NCBI GenBank assembly: GCA_017591395.1
Contig: WEDG01002913.1
Span: 1-64,000, forward strand
DNA: 64,000 nucleotides
Source: Schistocephalus solidus
Taxonomy: Eukaryota; Platyhelminthes; Cestoda; Diphyllobothriidea; Diphyllobothriidae
Reading direction: 5' to 3'
In this document: piece by piece, positions 1-11,819 of the stretch
How the letters are laid out: every line of letters starts with the position of its first letter
Numbering within the stretch: the stretch's first letter is position 1
Translations under genes and position numbers: made by a program
Notes under the pieces: model-generated
What the model was told of the DNA's origin: nothing
Databases searched by the model: none
The model's input: the letters and a program-made list of their open reading frames with translations, nothing else

Positions 1-640
1 GGTATAGCCGGCACCCACCTAATCCAGCTGAGCCTGCTCAGAGAATCGGGTCTCGTTGAGAGCAGCAATGTCCACCTTGTAGCGCGCCAGTTCCCGAGCG
101 ACTTGCGCCATCGTCCAATCCGACCGGTTGCTCATAGGATTGTCTAAAAGGGAACGAACATTCCAGCCTCCTAGTGTGAGTGGACTCTCCTGAGCAGCCT
201 GGAGGGTATCTGAGGGGATGGGGACGGGGGGTATTGTTGTTTCTTTGAGGTTTCACAACCGCGTATTTTGCGATCTGCGAGCCGGTGCCAGCTGCAGAAG
301 TCGTGATAAACAACATTTGTATAGGGCAACGTTTCTCACCCCTTCCTACGCGAGGAGGCAAGCCGTGCTGTCCCATCTCAGACGGCTGCCGACCTCCACT
401 ATTGGTCACGGTTTTATCTTAGTGGGAGAATGACCCGAGTTAGTTTGGCCGCCAACGGGGTTAGTGTCGCCTCCACCGTAGGACCTTTTTGAGAGGGGGG
501 AGGTGGGATGTTCGGGAGTCAGAAATACCGGGTGGGGAGGCACACACAATGCCGGAGACCCCCACCTGTTATAGCCCGCCGGTCGTGACGGTTGTCTGGG
601 GTGTGGCCGCTGGGAAGAACCAAATTTCTAGGACCCACAG
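1..640 (-). mobile_element. 5' end of an APE-type non-LTR retrotransposon (copy A, cut by window edge)
   Basis: Read on the minus strand, positions 170 to 1 encode the start of an exonuclease/endonuclease/phosphatase (EEP) endonuclease. They match the corresponding part of copy B (9550-9690) closely, including the stretch that in B reads KVDIAALSETRFSEQ, the usual N-terminal beta strand and catalytic Glu of APE-type nucleases. Positions 170-640 are 5' untranslated sequence also found at 9700-10200 and 38880-39300. The rest of the element lies outside the window to the left. The reading frame is damaged, so this is probably a dead copy. Confidence 0.7.
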
Positions 641-1310
641 GTGAGAGTTGGGTACCAGTCTGAGGCGGCCACAGGAGCATCCATCACCTGTTCGAGACAA
701 ATGGAGCGACCAAATGCTATCTGTGTGGTGCTAACCCTAACTTGTACCCTTACACCCCACACACACACGACAGTTCGACCGTCGATTTCGATGATGTCCA
801 CCGTATGCTCCACGGAAGGGTGGTTCAGGGAAGGTAACTTGCGCGTGAATAAGGTTTAAGTTATAGTAGCCTTGAGCTACAGCTACCGCACTCCCTCCTC
901 CTCCCTCACCTGAGCCCAGTGTCAATACAGCAACAAGATGACCGGATATGGTAGAGGGCGCAGGTGGCTGGCGCGGCCGGAGCCGCCCCTGGGTGTATCA
1001 CAACACCTGGGTCTGATCCCACGGAGTGGGAGTGCCATAAAGGCCACATTAAGAAGGAGCTATTGCAGCCTGACTCTCAGTCCGCCAGTCAGCCACTCCA
1101 CACAAAACACACATAAGGCTGCCCACGCAGTCCGAGTTATCCCGTCATTTGACAACCTTCCAAGCCACGGCTTTTAGCGCACCGTGATAATTTCGAGCGC
1201 GTCAGCTTGTTTTTAGTGAGGGAAAGGTGCTAAGCTGTTGACCTCACTCTCTCCTTCATAAACCCCACAATCAGACCACCATCTGAGCCAGTTAGTTGTC
1301 TGAGGTGGGA
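600..1310 (-). repeat. Dispersed repeat (R1+R2) upstream of non-LTR copy A
   Basis: Positions 600-760 (R1) recur at 10140-10290 and 39720-39910. Positions 765-1310 (R2) recur, whole or in part, at 5888-6045, 6665-7180, 39330-39545, 39905-40205 and 42965-43540, and in reverse orientation at 46250-47490. Because R2-R1-ORF occur in the same order around copies A and C, R2/R1 may be the long 5' leader of the non-LTR element. R2 also stands alone elsewhere, so it could be a separate short element. No ORF is convincing in it. Confidence 0.7.
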
Positions 1311-1486
1311 GTGAGTGCATTGGCTGACGGGTCGACGTACCCGTCTTCGCGCGCCACAGCACGAACTGGCCCCATAAGGCTGCATCCAATCCAAAAGAGA
1401 TGTCCACCGACCATGACAGCTATTAGCAGGACTGATTTAGCAATATCGGTTTCTCCGACGCGCTTAAAATGTTTACGGTTTTTGCA

Positions 1487-3195
1487 CACTTACCACAGGT
1501 CGGACGACGACCTAGGGAGCCAGCGCCGAAACTTTACTTAATAAAAGTTTCTTATTGTTTCCCAAATATGTTTTTGCTTCGAATTATACCTATTGAGATG
1601 CCTATCTTCCAATGCATACGTATACGTTACGGTTGCGAAGTTTCTCTACAAGCTAGACGATCGGAAACGTGCGCAATACGCGAAAACTTAACGCAAGAAC
1701 AGTCATAGATTTTACAGCGATGCTGGAAAATGAAGATTTTGCCGAAATCTCTCCATAATAAACCTGAAAAAACCCACATAGGATATCAGATTGCGCCTCA
1801 TTATGGTCAAAGCATGCTTGGCGATGCATTCCCAATGCTCATTAGAGACTTCCGAAATTCCAAGTTTCGAAGTTGTAATACATGCATTTCTACCGGGATG
1901 AAACTCCTTCACACATTTTTGAATCTCTAAATGAGATGATAAACTGTGTGTCGAGAGAAGAAGAGATAAATTTTACCCAAGAAGTGGATGCCAATGTCCA
2001 ATAATCTTACACAAGCCAGGATTTCTCAAAAGATGTTATGAACCAGTCTTCGAGAAACCCTACAAAAACGGAAGAACATGTACTTTCGAAGAAATTAAAA
2101 TGCAATATTGTGAACTTGGAGTCGATTATATCAGCGGAAACGCCTTCAGATGATGAACGTTTCAAAATTTGAACTAGTAATGTACATGTTTTAAATAATC
2201 GATACCCGGTTCAAGTACTATCACACGAAGAAAAAAGAACACTACAGAAGATGAACGTTTCACAATTTGAAAAAGCACTGTACATGCTTTAAAGAACCGA
2301 AATCCATTTTCAGTACTATCAAACAAAGAAAGAAAGCCCTTTAATCTCTCAAAACAGACATAATCATCGTCATCCTTCCAGCGGACATAGGAGGTTCAAC
2401 AGCTATTTTGGACAAAGCAAACTACGATAAAATGATGCTGGTATTTTTACAAGATATTTCAACCTATAAAACTGTTTATGCGCATCTCAACAAAACGCAT
2501 AAATCATCGATTTAAGCAGTATTAAAACGTCTTACAAGGAAGAAGAACATATCAGGAGATATTGCCAAATACTTGAGACAAACCGAACCGACCATTACTA
2601 AGATCTATGGATTACCCAAGGTTCACAAACCAGAAGTCCCACGACGACCAACAGTATCGCTAATCATTGCAACCAATTATAAGATTTTTAAGTTGTCTTT
2701 CCACAAACAAAATCCTCTGACAAATTTGGCAAGGCAATACACAGAAGAATTACTCCACGCTTATGACGTGGATGTTCCTACATCTGTCTTGCTTGAACTC
2801 TTAAGTTGATGTCTAGAAACGAATTTTTTAATTCTCACAAGAGTTCAATTAACCACAAAGAGGAGTCCCTATGGGGTCACCGGTCTATGGCTTCTGGCTG
2901 AAGTAAAAATGCAAAAATAAGAAGCTACTGCCATACCACTGGTAAACCCCAAGTCATGTATACACTATGTTGATTTCACGTTTGTCATCGTACAATGGGA
3001 CCGAATGGAAACACTGCATAGCGTTATACACTCAACTATACCGGTGTCACCTCCATGCTCTTTCGCTGTACGATGACATTAAGAAAAGGGATTTGGTTTT
3101 CAATTTCATTTTCGTATCCTCACTGATCTGGTTACGAAATATGTATGCTCCGTTGTGCCTTAGAGCTCACTTTTGTAATCTTTGCAGGCAGTAGC
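1487..3195 (+). mobile_element. Decayed Penelope-like element (PLE), plus strand
   Basis: The motif at 1487-1560 (CTTACCAC, then a GACGACGACCT stem-loop, then CCGAAAC, then a run ending in TTGTTTCCCAAA) matches the end of the minus-strand PLE at 15915-16010, so it is a terminal region. At 2565-2830 the frame reads TKIYGLPKVHKP, then RRPTVS, then ARQYTEELLHAYDVD, the hallmark N-terminal reverse transcriptase (RT) motifs of PLEs. Positions 2860-2925 hold a broken GVPMGSP-like segment and 2955-2990 a remnant of the YVDD catalytic box (reads YVDF). Several stops and frameshifts separate these pieces. The stretch 1560-2560 may be PLE 5' sequence but shows no recognisable protein. Confidence 0.6.
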
Positions 3196-3331
3196 ATTGC
3201 GATGTAGTCCGGTTAAAAAATACCGTGTTTGGTAAATTTGATTCGGAGTTCTCATTAAATAATAAGTTTATCTTGCTCCTGCTTCACCAACACCAGCTTG
3301 AGTGTTCTGACTTTATTGTGTGTCCCTGTAG

Positions 3332-3493
3332 AAAACCGATGCCCAATCTGCACCTTCCATGCCCTCGAAGAAAGATCTGCACCACAAAGAGGGGGAGTGT
3401 GACAATGAATCCTGGGTACGAAAAAGAACCTTCTTGCTATGCGCTGGTAGACTCCAGGTTCCTCTGTTTCCGAAAATTGAATACTTCTGTTAA
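3332..3493 (+). CDS. Candidate isolated exon, unknown protein
   Basis: After a fair splice acceptor (tgtgtccctgtag) there is a 53-codon open frame ending in TAA, with a protein-like composition (for example KKDLHHKEGECDNESWVRKR). No internal donor of good quality joins it in phase to the next exon at 4389; only a weak GTGTGA at 3397 has the right phase. It could be a terminal exon, an alternative exon of the 4389-17498 gene, or chance. No homology is recognised. Confidence 0.22.
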   Translation, partial: KTDAQSAPSMPSKKDLHHKEGECDNESWVRKRTFLLCAGRLQVPLFPKIEYFC

Positions 3494-4388
3494 CGATAAT
3501 TTTAAACCTTTCTTCGGGGTCAGGTTTCTGACTTAAACTAGTTACGAATTTCAATTCATTTGGTTTTGATTTTAGGGGCTAGAACTATATGTTTTTAAAA
3601 GTTGCATGTATGGTCATTGACAGACCAAGACAAAAACTGGTTGGTTGATTTGTAATATTGCTCTTATCTTAAATGCAGGTTTTAGGTAAAATTAATTATT
3701 TCAATGTTTGTAAATATTAATTTACAAATCGATCGATGCCTCCTTTTTAAGAACAGTCATTTTATTACGTGTTTAAAACTTTGTGAGACGCAGCATGGAC
3801 TGAGTTCGCGTAAGAAGCCCTTTCTTGTGAAACACATCAGATTTGATGCGTTAGGCAATATACTGTACGCTCATTGATAGCCCAAGAACAAAACTGACTT
3901 TCTTATTGTCTTTCAGACTCTCACATTGGTTCTTTTAACGCAAAAATGTGGTTCCCCAATAAATTTAATAACTTAACGTAACATCCAAACCCAAACTGGA
4001 TAACTCCTGACTGACTTGCCTAGCTGACTTGTTTGCCCTGAATTATTAGCTGTTCCGTTTGCAGATAAAAACAACCACTGAACCTTCTGCATATTTTGAC
4101 GAGAAAAATCTCACCGGCTCTATTATCAAGTTTTTACACATTTACTTTGTTATGGTATAATATTTAATTCTTGCGTTAAAATGATAAATTGCCAAAAGAT
4201 TTGAAAATAAACTGCCTATTATCCGATCATCGATTCTAAGTTCTCACACAGAACACCAAAGTTCGCATTACCATTATTTTACCTCAGCTGTAACTATGCT
4301 TCGCTAATGACCCCAAGGCGTTTAAAATGAAAATTTATTTGCTTATAATTTCCTAGTTCATTATTGCCTTCCACGTTTTCGAATAAAG
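3494..4388. other. AT-rich non-coding sequence
   Basis: No convincing ORF, RNA or repeat is seen. It may be intron or upstream flank of the gene starting at or before 4389. Confidence 0.5.
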
Positions 4389-4545
4389 GGTGGTGCATAA
4401 GGCGGAATCGCAACTTTCGCTAAAGAGTACGGGCCAACCCTCTGCTGACGGTGTGCACGGTTCTACAAGTCACAATGAAACCTTTCGAAATCGGGAGTTT
4501 GATTTCAATGAACAAAGACGTTTTGTTCAGTTTTACTCCAGCAAG
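4389..4545 (+). CDS. Unknown multi-exon gene, exon 1 seen (probably internal)
   Basis: The acceptor is ccacgttttcgaataaag; the exon opens with one base completing a codon and runs 52 codons to the donor AGCAAG|GTCAGT at 4546. It ends in phase 0, which fits the next exon. The encoded stretch is polar (NREFDFNEQRRFVQFYSSK). No start codon is evident, so the true 5' end probably lies upstream. This is the least certain exon of the chain, because acceptor and donor are only moderate and it has no recognised domain. Confidence 0.4.
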
Positions 4546-5431
4546 GTCAGTCTGATGAAACCAGATAAAAAACCTAAAATAGTTATTGAAAAATGTAACA
4601 ATAGAATAGTTATCTTTATATAAACAACATGGTTACTTTGTCGATTGCACCTGACGATGCTATTTAAATTTATTAGTCAGTGACCAGCCTGTGAACATGT
4701 GAGCTTATGAAATATTATATTCCTGTGACGTCCCTATCGGCGCGATCAAGCGAAAAGCTGCTTTTTCTTGGTCAAACTCATCTAAGACAATGTACACACG
4801 GAAGAAAAACTGCCAATTCTCGTGAAACGGTGTTAGGATATACACTCGCATGTTAGGCTGTTTAATGACAGCCATACTTTACTTTGCGCTAAATTTAGAT
4901 GAATATGCATGCGCAAAACTCTGAAAAATACTTTTATCAAAAGTAATTCTACCTTTTCTGCTTTATTCAATCGTTTAATTGGATGGTCAGGCTTCCTATA
5001 CATTAAAAATTTCGGTTTACTCAACTAGGTCGATTTTCGCCTTCTCGTTATCCTTACCTTTTCTAATAAAGTTAATATTTCCATACAATTTAAAATTTAT
5101 TTGTAAACCAGAATAAACCTTATTTTTACTAATGATCAATTCTCTATTGATGTAAAACTTTTGTGGCGCAGCGTGCGCTGATTTCGCGTATCGGGCTGTA
5201 ACTCATGAAATCAGTAACATTTCATGAGTTAGGACAGCTACTGTAGTTGAAGCGAGGCACTTTATCTGTCACCTAGGTAATCTTGAATAGTAAAATTGCA
5301 GTTGTTTGTAGGTTATTAACACTTAGCTCGTAGTTTTTAGATTTTATGTGTGCTTTATTCAAAATTGGAGCATTTGTGAGTTGGTGGTGGGAGAATTGCC
5401 CGTAAAAATAATATTTTTTTTTATAAACGAG

Positions 5432-5737
5432 GTTCTTAGACCAGATAATTCACAAACGGATGCACTAAATGAATGTCCACGTGAGCTCTCTGTGCTTCTC
5501 GTGGATTGTGGTGAAGAAAAACGGCGCTGCAGCAGTTTGCCTTCTACCTGTGAAAACCACTCCTCCTTTTCACTTTACGATCAGCCCTTCTGTTTGAGGA
5601 GCCTAAGAGTACTGCAGAAGGAATGCTCCGTGTCTCAAGATGAGCCCGTGGACAATTTTTTCACCTTCAACGGCTACACCTTTGCCGCATTTTCCGCCTA
5701 CGAGGAGCGACTGAGAGGAGAACTTCTACGTCTAAAG
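5432..5737 (+). CDS. Unknown multi-exon gene, exon 2
   Basis: The exon is 102 codons, phase 0 at both ends. The acceptor follows a T-rich run (tttttttttataaacgag); an alternative AG lies 8 bases inside. The donor is CTAAAG|GTATTG. The encoded protein is Cys-rich at first (CPRELSVLLVDCGEEKRRC), then reads FFTFNGYTFAAFSAYEERL and ends in a charged helix (RGELLRLK). The family is not recognised. The following intron (5738-11342) is filled with antisense retroelement DNA. The upstream ATG at 5348 in the same frame could be an alternative start, but the sequence between it and the acceptor looks intronic. Confidence 0.55.
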
Positions 5738-5887
5738 GTATTGACTTCAAGATTTCATGAAAACAGTCAGTCGTTGGCGCTCTTTCATCTTCTACGATGC
5801 CCTCATTGGCCACAATTCAACCAGTCAAATATTTTCTACTTCAACTCCATCTTGCTTTATTTTTACATATTTGGTAGTTTAACAAAG

Positions 5888-7180
5888 TTAGTTCGACCGT
5901 CGTAGTCCGACACAGAAATTTGGTGCAGGGACGATGACTTGCGTTGGATTACAGTGAGAGTAAACTTGCACTGTATCTACCTCACTCTCTCTTCCACTCC
6001 CCCATCTGGGCTCAGTATCAAGACAGAGTCATGAAAACTGGAGAGGTAGACGTGCATTAGTTAAGTCCTGTGCCCACCATGTTATGGGGGCACACCATGC
6101 AAATCGTCAGATGTGACGATCCAAGCATCGCAGTTTTGCTAATTTACTCTCTGTATAAAATATGCGAACATTTTGAACTTTTTCGGGGCAAAATAAAACT
6201 TAATTATAGGACATTGTTACTTTTCAGTGGCCCAGTGTACATTGCCATTTATGGTTATTGTTCTATGTGTGCTTAAACCACTTAATAAACTGAAATCTAC
6301 CTTTTTGCGATTGGGCAGAACCGTTTTCCACTTGTAATCATTCTCCTTCTGTACATCCAGCCATGACGCACTGACCACATCCCCCCTCCGTTTGTCTGGC
6401 TAAACTGTGACGCGTCTTGGGAAAACAGAGAAATGGCTTCCTGAAGGTTACGGATAATCCTCTCCATCTAGCTGTCTTGGAAAGTGGCTTATGGTTGGAT
6501 GACTGCGTTAAGATTTTGAGCAATAGTAGCTGTCCTCTTAAGCCTCCACATAATAAATGTTTATCTGAATGAAAAAAATACGTAATAAATCTCGAAACCA
6601 ATAAATTAGCATGCAGCGTCGTCGCTCTACGTTCCAAATAATGCTGACTGTCTGATTGGACTCCCGATAATATGCACCAGTCAGCCACTCCACATAAAAC
6701 ACACATTTGGCTGACCACGTGGTCCGAGTTTTCCCGTCAGCTTGCAATCTTCCAAGACACGACTTTTAGCGCATCGTGATAGGTTCAAGCGCGTCAGATT
6801 GCTTATAGTGAGGAACATGCGCTGAGCCGTTGACCTTACTTCCTCTCTCTCCCAGTCCCACAATCAGACCACCGTCGGAGCCGGTCAGCTGTCTGATGTG
6901 GAAGTGGGTGCAGCTGCTGGTAACCTCGCCTACGCGTACTACGTAAATGAGCTGACCCCCCGAACACAAGCACCAGGATTTCACACAACAGAGTGTTGAA
7001 AAGCTCACATCTCACATGTATGAGAAAGTCAGAGGTCACGTTAAGAATGAGCCATCGCAGCCTGACTCTCTGAACACCAGTCAGTCACTCCACACAACTC
7101 GCAGGAGACTGAATGCGAGGTATGAGTGTAATTGTCAGTTAGCAACCTACCAACCCCCGGCGCTTATCGCCCCGTGATAT
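5888..7180 (-). repeat. Fragments of dispersed repeat R2
   Basis: Positions 5888-6045, 6665-6900 and 7045-7180 each match parts of the R2 consensus seen at 765-1310 and 42965-43540, including the block with CAGCCACTCCAC, AAAACACACA, CCACGTGGTCCGAGTT and GCGCTGAGCCGTTGACCT. Positions 6046-6660 hold no recognised gene; the frames there are poor. Confidence 0.65.
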
Positions 7181-7392
7181 TTTCCAGCTTAAAGCACACA
7201 TGCAACAGGGGAACCACATGGAGAAAGTTCCGAGGATTAAACTTGTCTCTTAATCAGCTATGCAGATTGAGAGCATGTTTTTTGTGGTGTTGCGTGTGAT
7301 AATGTAAGTTGCAGAGTGTGCGCCCTAAACGGGCCACGTGGCAGATGCGTTAGACCAACACGGGGGCCACATTAGGGCATGGCAGGCGTTAT

Positions 7393-8900
7393 TCAGGTTG
7401 CACTTGTGAGCCGCCCTTTGGCCTTGACAGCGGCAATCCGTTTGGCGTCGTATATGGCTGCAGCAGTCTTCACAAATCTTCTACATGCCGGCCTATCCTG
7501 GGCTAAGTCCTCCCAGATCGCCGGTTTGATTTGCAGTTGTTTCAGAGACTTCTTCACAGTGTCCTTGTAGCGTAGTTTTTGACCTCCCTGTCGGCGCTCA
7601 CCCGTAGCGAAATATCCGTAGAAAAGTCGTTTTGGAAGTAGCTCGTCGTCCATTTTTACCAGTTGGCCACTACATCGCAGTTGCACTTGCCGCAGCATGG
7701 CGTGGATGCTGAGGATTCCGTTCCGCTCCAGGACTTCGTGTCCGGGATCCTGTATTGCCATCTCAGCTTCAGTATTCTGCGAAGGCAGCTGAGATGGAAG
7801 TGATTCAGCTTCCTGGCTTTGTTCGAATAGACGGTCCAGGTCTTTGCTCCGTAAAGGAGTATCGTCAAGACGACGGCCTTGTACATCTTCAGTTTGGTGT
7901 TCAGGTGAAAGACATGGCGAATCCACATGGAGGCCTGCAGCCGACCGAAGGCCTGACTGGCTTTGGAGATCCGTTGAGCAACCTCGTCGTTGATTCTCGT
8001 GTTGCGTGACAGCGTGCTTCCCGGATAAGCAAAGGTTTTCTAATTTTTTAGTTGAGCGCCGTTGAAATAGATTCGAGGAAAATTTATTACTAGCTGGGCG
8101 GCGGTTGGCGCATAACCACTGTATTGGATGTACTAATTTTTTATCCAAAATTAGCCAGTCTGCCGCGTAGTGGTCCATACTCCTTTGCATGTCCTCTTCC
8201 ATCACGGTGTTAAGAACGCAGTCGTCCGCGAAGAGCAATTACTGGACTGTTGCCGTAGACACACGCGTTGTGGCCTGCATACGCTGACTGTTGAGAAGGT
8301 GCCCGTCAGTTCTATAAGAGATGTAGATCCCAGGACGTTCATCACGGTAGGCATCCATCAGCATAGCAGAGAACATGAGACTGACGAGGGTAGGGGCTAG
8401 AAGCAGCCCTGCTTCTCTCCGTTGGTCTCTGCGAGTGCTTCGGATATCGCCTCGTTGTCAGTGACGTGCGCCATCATCCCGCCATGAAGCTGACGTACCA
8501 TGTGCGCGAACCGCTCAGGACAACTGAATTACTGCATGATTTTCCACAGTCCGTCGCGATTCACCGTATCAAAGGCTTTCGTAAGATCCAAGAAGGTAGT
8601 GTAGACGTGAGTTCGCAACTCCTAGCACTTCTCTTGTAGCTGGCGAGTGGTCAAGATCATGTCGGTTGTTCCGCAGTGTCGGCGGAAGCCACATTGTTGG
8701 CGTCTGTCCGAAGGTCCATTTTGGCCTTGTGTGGTCAATTCTTCTCCGCGAGTAGGTTTCTGGTTTCGGTGTTATTGTTGTCAAACCAGTCCTGGTATTG
8801 ACGGCGTGCGCGTATGAGGACATCGAGTTCAGTGGACTTGATGAAAATTCGCAGTTGACTCCATCGTTTCCACGGAAGCGTTATTATCTGAAGCATACAG
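7393..8900 (-). pseudogene. Reverse transcriptase domain of non-LTR copy B
   Basis: From 8540 downward the frames give GMVRQLHGGMMAHVTDNEA, then EKQGC, then LLFADDC at about 8235, the FADD catalytic box. The C-terminal part (7930-7393) reads [17 protein letters not shown], then [19 protein letters not shown], then LPKRLFYGYFATGERRQGGQ, the typical connection domain of this family. The frame shifts at least between 8230 and 7930 and again near 7700, so no intact protein is made. Confidence 0.8.
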
Positions 8901-9049
8901 GTCCGCCTTTTTCTGGGAAATTTACAAAAGAGTATTTGACTTACCTGGCGGTCGCTTGCTTTGGGCGCTTCGTCGGAGTAGAAGCCGGAGACTTATCTTG
9001 GAGATGACGAGGCTCTGATTCATCCAACCATTGGCATCGCGGATCATCT

Positions 9050-9690
9050 TGGTCACCATTTCGTCCTGTCGATCTCGCCTCTGAATGAGAACATAGTCCA
9101 GCAGTTACCAGCGCCGCGACCGAGGGTGCATTCACGTGGCATTCTCCCGCATCGGAGAGGGTGTTCCACACAGGTTCGCAAAAAAAGGAGGCGATTATCG
9201 TTACAGCTACCGAGACTGTGGGGACCCACAACTCCCTGCCAGACAGCGTGAAACGTCCCGACGCGGGCATTGAAGTCACCAAAGACAATTAACCTGTCCG
9301 CCTTCGGCACCATCTCCAGCAGGGCATGCAGGTCCTCGTAGAATTTGTCCTTCGCCGCATCAGAGCCCGTCGTTGGGGGAGCCGAGGCGCTGATGATGGG
9401 GGTGAACTTGTCTTCCCGAAGAGGCAGGCGGAGGCTGTTCAGGCGATCATTGGTACATTGCGGCATTCAGGGCAGACGTCCCACGATGTCGTTCCCGATG
9501 GCAATGGCGATACCGGCGTTGCGTTGCTCTGCCTTTGGCCGGCCGCTCCAGAAGAAGGTGTAGCCGGCACCCACCTCCTCCAGCTGACGCTGCTCAGAGA
9601 ATCGGGTCTCGCTGAGAGCAGCAATGTCCACCTTGTAGTGCGCCAGTTTCTGAGCGACTAGCGCCGTCCTTCGTTTAGGCCTGTTGCTCC
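9050..9690 (-). pseudogene. EEP (APE-like) endonuclease domain of non-LTR copy B
   Basis: The minus strand reads KVDIAALSETRFSEQ (catalytic Glu region), then FFWSGRPKAEQRNAGIAIAI, then a stop and frame change, then [14 protein letters not shown], the conserved FGDFN motif with catalytic Asp and Asn. Further downstream frames are shifted. This domain nicks target DNA to prime reverse transcription. Two or more frame breaks make it a pseudogene. Confidence 0.8.
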
Positions 9691-10322
9691 AAGGGTTTTC
9701 TTAAAGGGAACGATCATTCCAGGCTGCTAGTGTGAGTGGACTCACTTGAGCAGCCTGGAGGGTATGGCGTGGGGGATAAGGACGGTGGGTATTGTTGGTT
9801 CTTGAAGTTTTAGGACCGCGTATTTTGTGATCTACGAGCCGCGGAGGGCTGCAGAAGACATGAGACTCAGCATTGGTTTAGGGTTACTTTTCAAGCCCTT
9901 TCCTCCACGAGGAGGCAAGCAGTGCTGCTCCTAATTATGGCTGCTGAGACATCCAAGGCGGCTGCCGAACTCCACTATGCGTCACGGTTATTTAGTGAGA
10001 GAGCGAGCCGAGTAAGCCTGGGCCGCCTACGGGGTTGCTGTCGCCACCACCGTAGGACTTTTTGAGAAGGAAAGTTCGGGAGTCAAACCTACCGGGTGTG
10101 GGGAACACAATAAACCGGCGACCGGTCGTAAGGGTTGTCCGGGGTGTTGCCGCTGGGGAGATCCCAACTTCGTGGAGCCACAGGTGAGAGTTGGGTACAA
10201 GTTTTGAGGCGGCCACAGGAGCATTCACCACGTGTACGAGACATATGGTGCGACCAAATGCTATCTGTGTGTTGCGACCCCTAAATAGTACCCCTACACC
10301 CCAATAAAAAAATAAATACATA

Positions 10323-11268
10323 AACTGACCAAGAACCATATCATTAGCATAATAAGCTGCCAATTCTACGATCTCAAGGTGTAAGTGTGAAGTAAGAAGA
10401 GGTGAGGAGTTAGAAAATAACTTTGAAGGACTGCAATTATTCGAAAGACCAGTTGATTTCCACTTGCGAGATGGGAAAAAACATGAGCCAGAGGATGTTT
10501 TTAAAAGGCGGAGATGGTACAAGAAATTATAGAAAACAGAGAAATAGTTAAGAAATGCATAAGATAGGCCCGCTTATCGTTGTTTAGCTCTTATTGAGCA
10601 GAATTAACCCTAACAGCCGGTGCATCTAAGGAGCTATGACTGGTTTTACATAAAAATTGGAGTGTGTCTGAGAACTTGGAGGAGAATGACATAATGACAT
10701 CTCAAGCCACCCAGTCAAGGAGCTGAGGAAATGCAGAGGAACATGCAACTAGATGGACGAATTTTGAAAAAAATATAAGATTTTAACGGGATGGGAGTTA
10801 TTCGTACTGTTAGCTGAGCGTCGGATATCTTTTGGGCTCTCTGACTTGCATGAGGTCAGTAATCTGTTACATGGCCACAAAAAGCACAACTACTCCCGGA
10901 CGCAGTAGTTACGTAGACCGGAATAGATGGTCGTGTTATCTTCTTCAGTTTATATTATTTGCAAGCCCACCATGTCTAAAGATTGATAAAAACTTTTAAA
11001 ACACTGGAAGTGGACGTACGATGACACGGGATTTAAAATACCTGCGCCAGTCACGCTCCCGCTGGTCGTAGTTTGTTTACCAGCCAGACTACTAATGGGC
11101 TACCCGAGTCCATCTTAGAAGAACGTTGCAATAAAAGGCCGTAGTAAGCAGTTTTTGGGCTAGTACTGTTGTCAATACAAGCACAATCACTGGAAGAAGA
11201 GCTTCATTGGCCTGACATTTCCGATTTTTACTCGACTATATCCTCGGAAACGGAGTCAGATATGGTGA
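10323..11268. repeat. Direct repeat of about 950 bp, copy 1
   Basis: Nearly the same sequence recurs at 13146-14098, from GACCAAGAAC...CATTAGCATAATAAGCTG to a shared end at CCTCGGAAACGGAGTCAGAT. This copy abuts the leader of non-LTR copy B across an A-rich junction (aataaaaaaataaata), as if one inserted next to the tail of the other. It carries a badly decayed reverse transcriptase fragment on the minus strand. Confidence 0.85.
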
Positions 11269-11342
11269 TATTAGTTAATGATGTATTTTCTCTCTTGAAC
11301 TGAGACGAAGAATTGACTCTTTCCATTCGTTTTTTTTCCTAG

Positions 11343-11440
11343 GCCTGTATGAATGTCGCTGCGCAGTTGTGCATCGTCCTTAACGAGAACCCACCCAATA
11401 TGTGCTGTTTGTCTCGGGCGTCAGGAAACATGCACAAGAA
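11343..11440 (+). CDS. Unknown multi-exon gene, exon 3
   Basis: The acceptor is strong (cgttttttttcctag). The exon is 98 bases: 32 codons plus two bases (phase 0 in, phase 2 out), which fits exon 2 before it and exon 4 after it. It reads ACMNVAAQLCIVLNENPPNM and then a Cys/Ser-rich piece. The donor GAA|GTGCGT is non-ideal, so the right border is the weak point. It is too short for ordinary ORF scans and is supported mainly by phase agreement. Confidence 0.45.
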
Positions 11441-11544
11441 GTGCGTTTTTATTGTTCTGAAACACATATCTAGTCAATTATTTTAAATCTTTGCATTCTT
11501 AATTTTTGGTTGCATTCAATTCCTCTCTCCTTCCTCCCGTTTAG

Positions 11545-11734
11545 TCTGAAAACTGTCCTATTATGCCTTGAGGAAAGGATTTCTTCACTGGAAAGCAGAA
11601 TTCAGTGGGCAGACTTCAATGGCAATTTATGTCGCAAACTGAGCAAACTATCCTCAAGAATAGCCGTCGTTGACTGTGCTTTACGGGGCCTCAAATCTGA
11701 GAGACATCTTTTACGCAGCATTCGTGCCCTCGAG
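11545..11734 (+). CDS. Unknown multi-exon gene, exon 4 (coiled-coil)
   Basis: The acceptor is excellent (cctctctccttcctcccgtttag). The exon has one base plus 63 codons and ends CTCGAG|GTTTGT in phase 0. The product is helical with heptad-like leucines (LLCLEERISSLESRIQ, then RKLSKLSSRIAVV, then LRSIRALE), suggesting a coiled coil continuing into exon 5. No enzymatic motif is seen. The intron to exon 5 is only 85 bases, the kind of short intron expected inside a real gene. Confidence 0.75.
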
Positions 11735-11819
11735 GTTTGTCCCTAACCGCACGTATTACAGTTAAAAGTCATTTTAATGACTAATTTATACTGTGATTTA
11801 TCCTCCCTTTTCTATGCAG

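Larger units (their letters stand above)
7320..10290 (-). mobile_element. APE-type non-LTR retrotransposon, copy B (most complete)
   Basis: On the minus strand the element runs from a leader (10290-9700) through an EEP endonuclease (about 9690-9050) and a reverse transcriptase (about 8900-7390) to a 3' end near 7320, whose 3' flank is shared with copy C at 36355-36440. It lies antisense in the 5.6 kb intron between exons 2 and 3 of the plus-strand gene. Repeated stops and frameshifts show it is inactive. It resembles the RTE/CR1-grade elements often annotated as craniofacial development protein 2-like or endonuclease-reverse transcriptase; the exact clade is not assigned. Confidence 0.8.

Noticed and set aside
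5348..5431. ATG at 5348 as the start of the unknown gene
   Set aside because: The sequence between it and 5431 is T-rich with a good acceptor, and an upstream exon at 4389 joins in phase.
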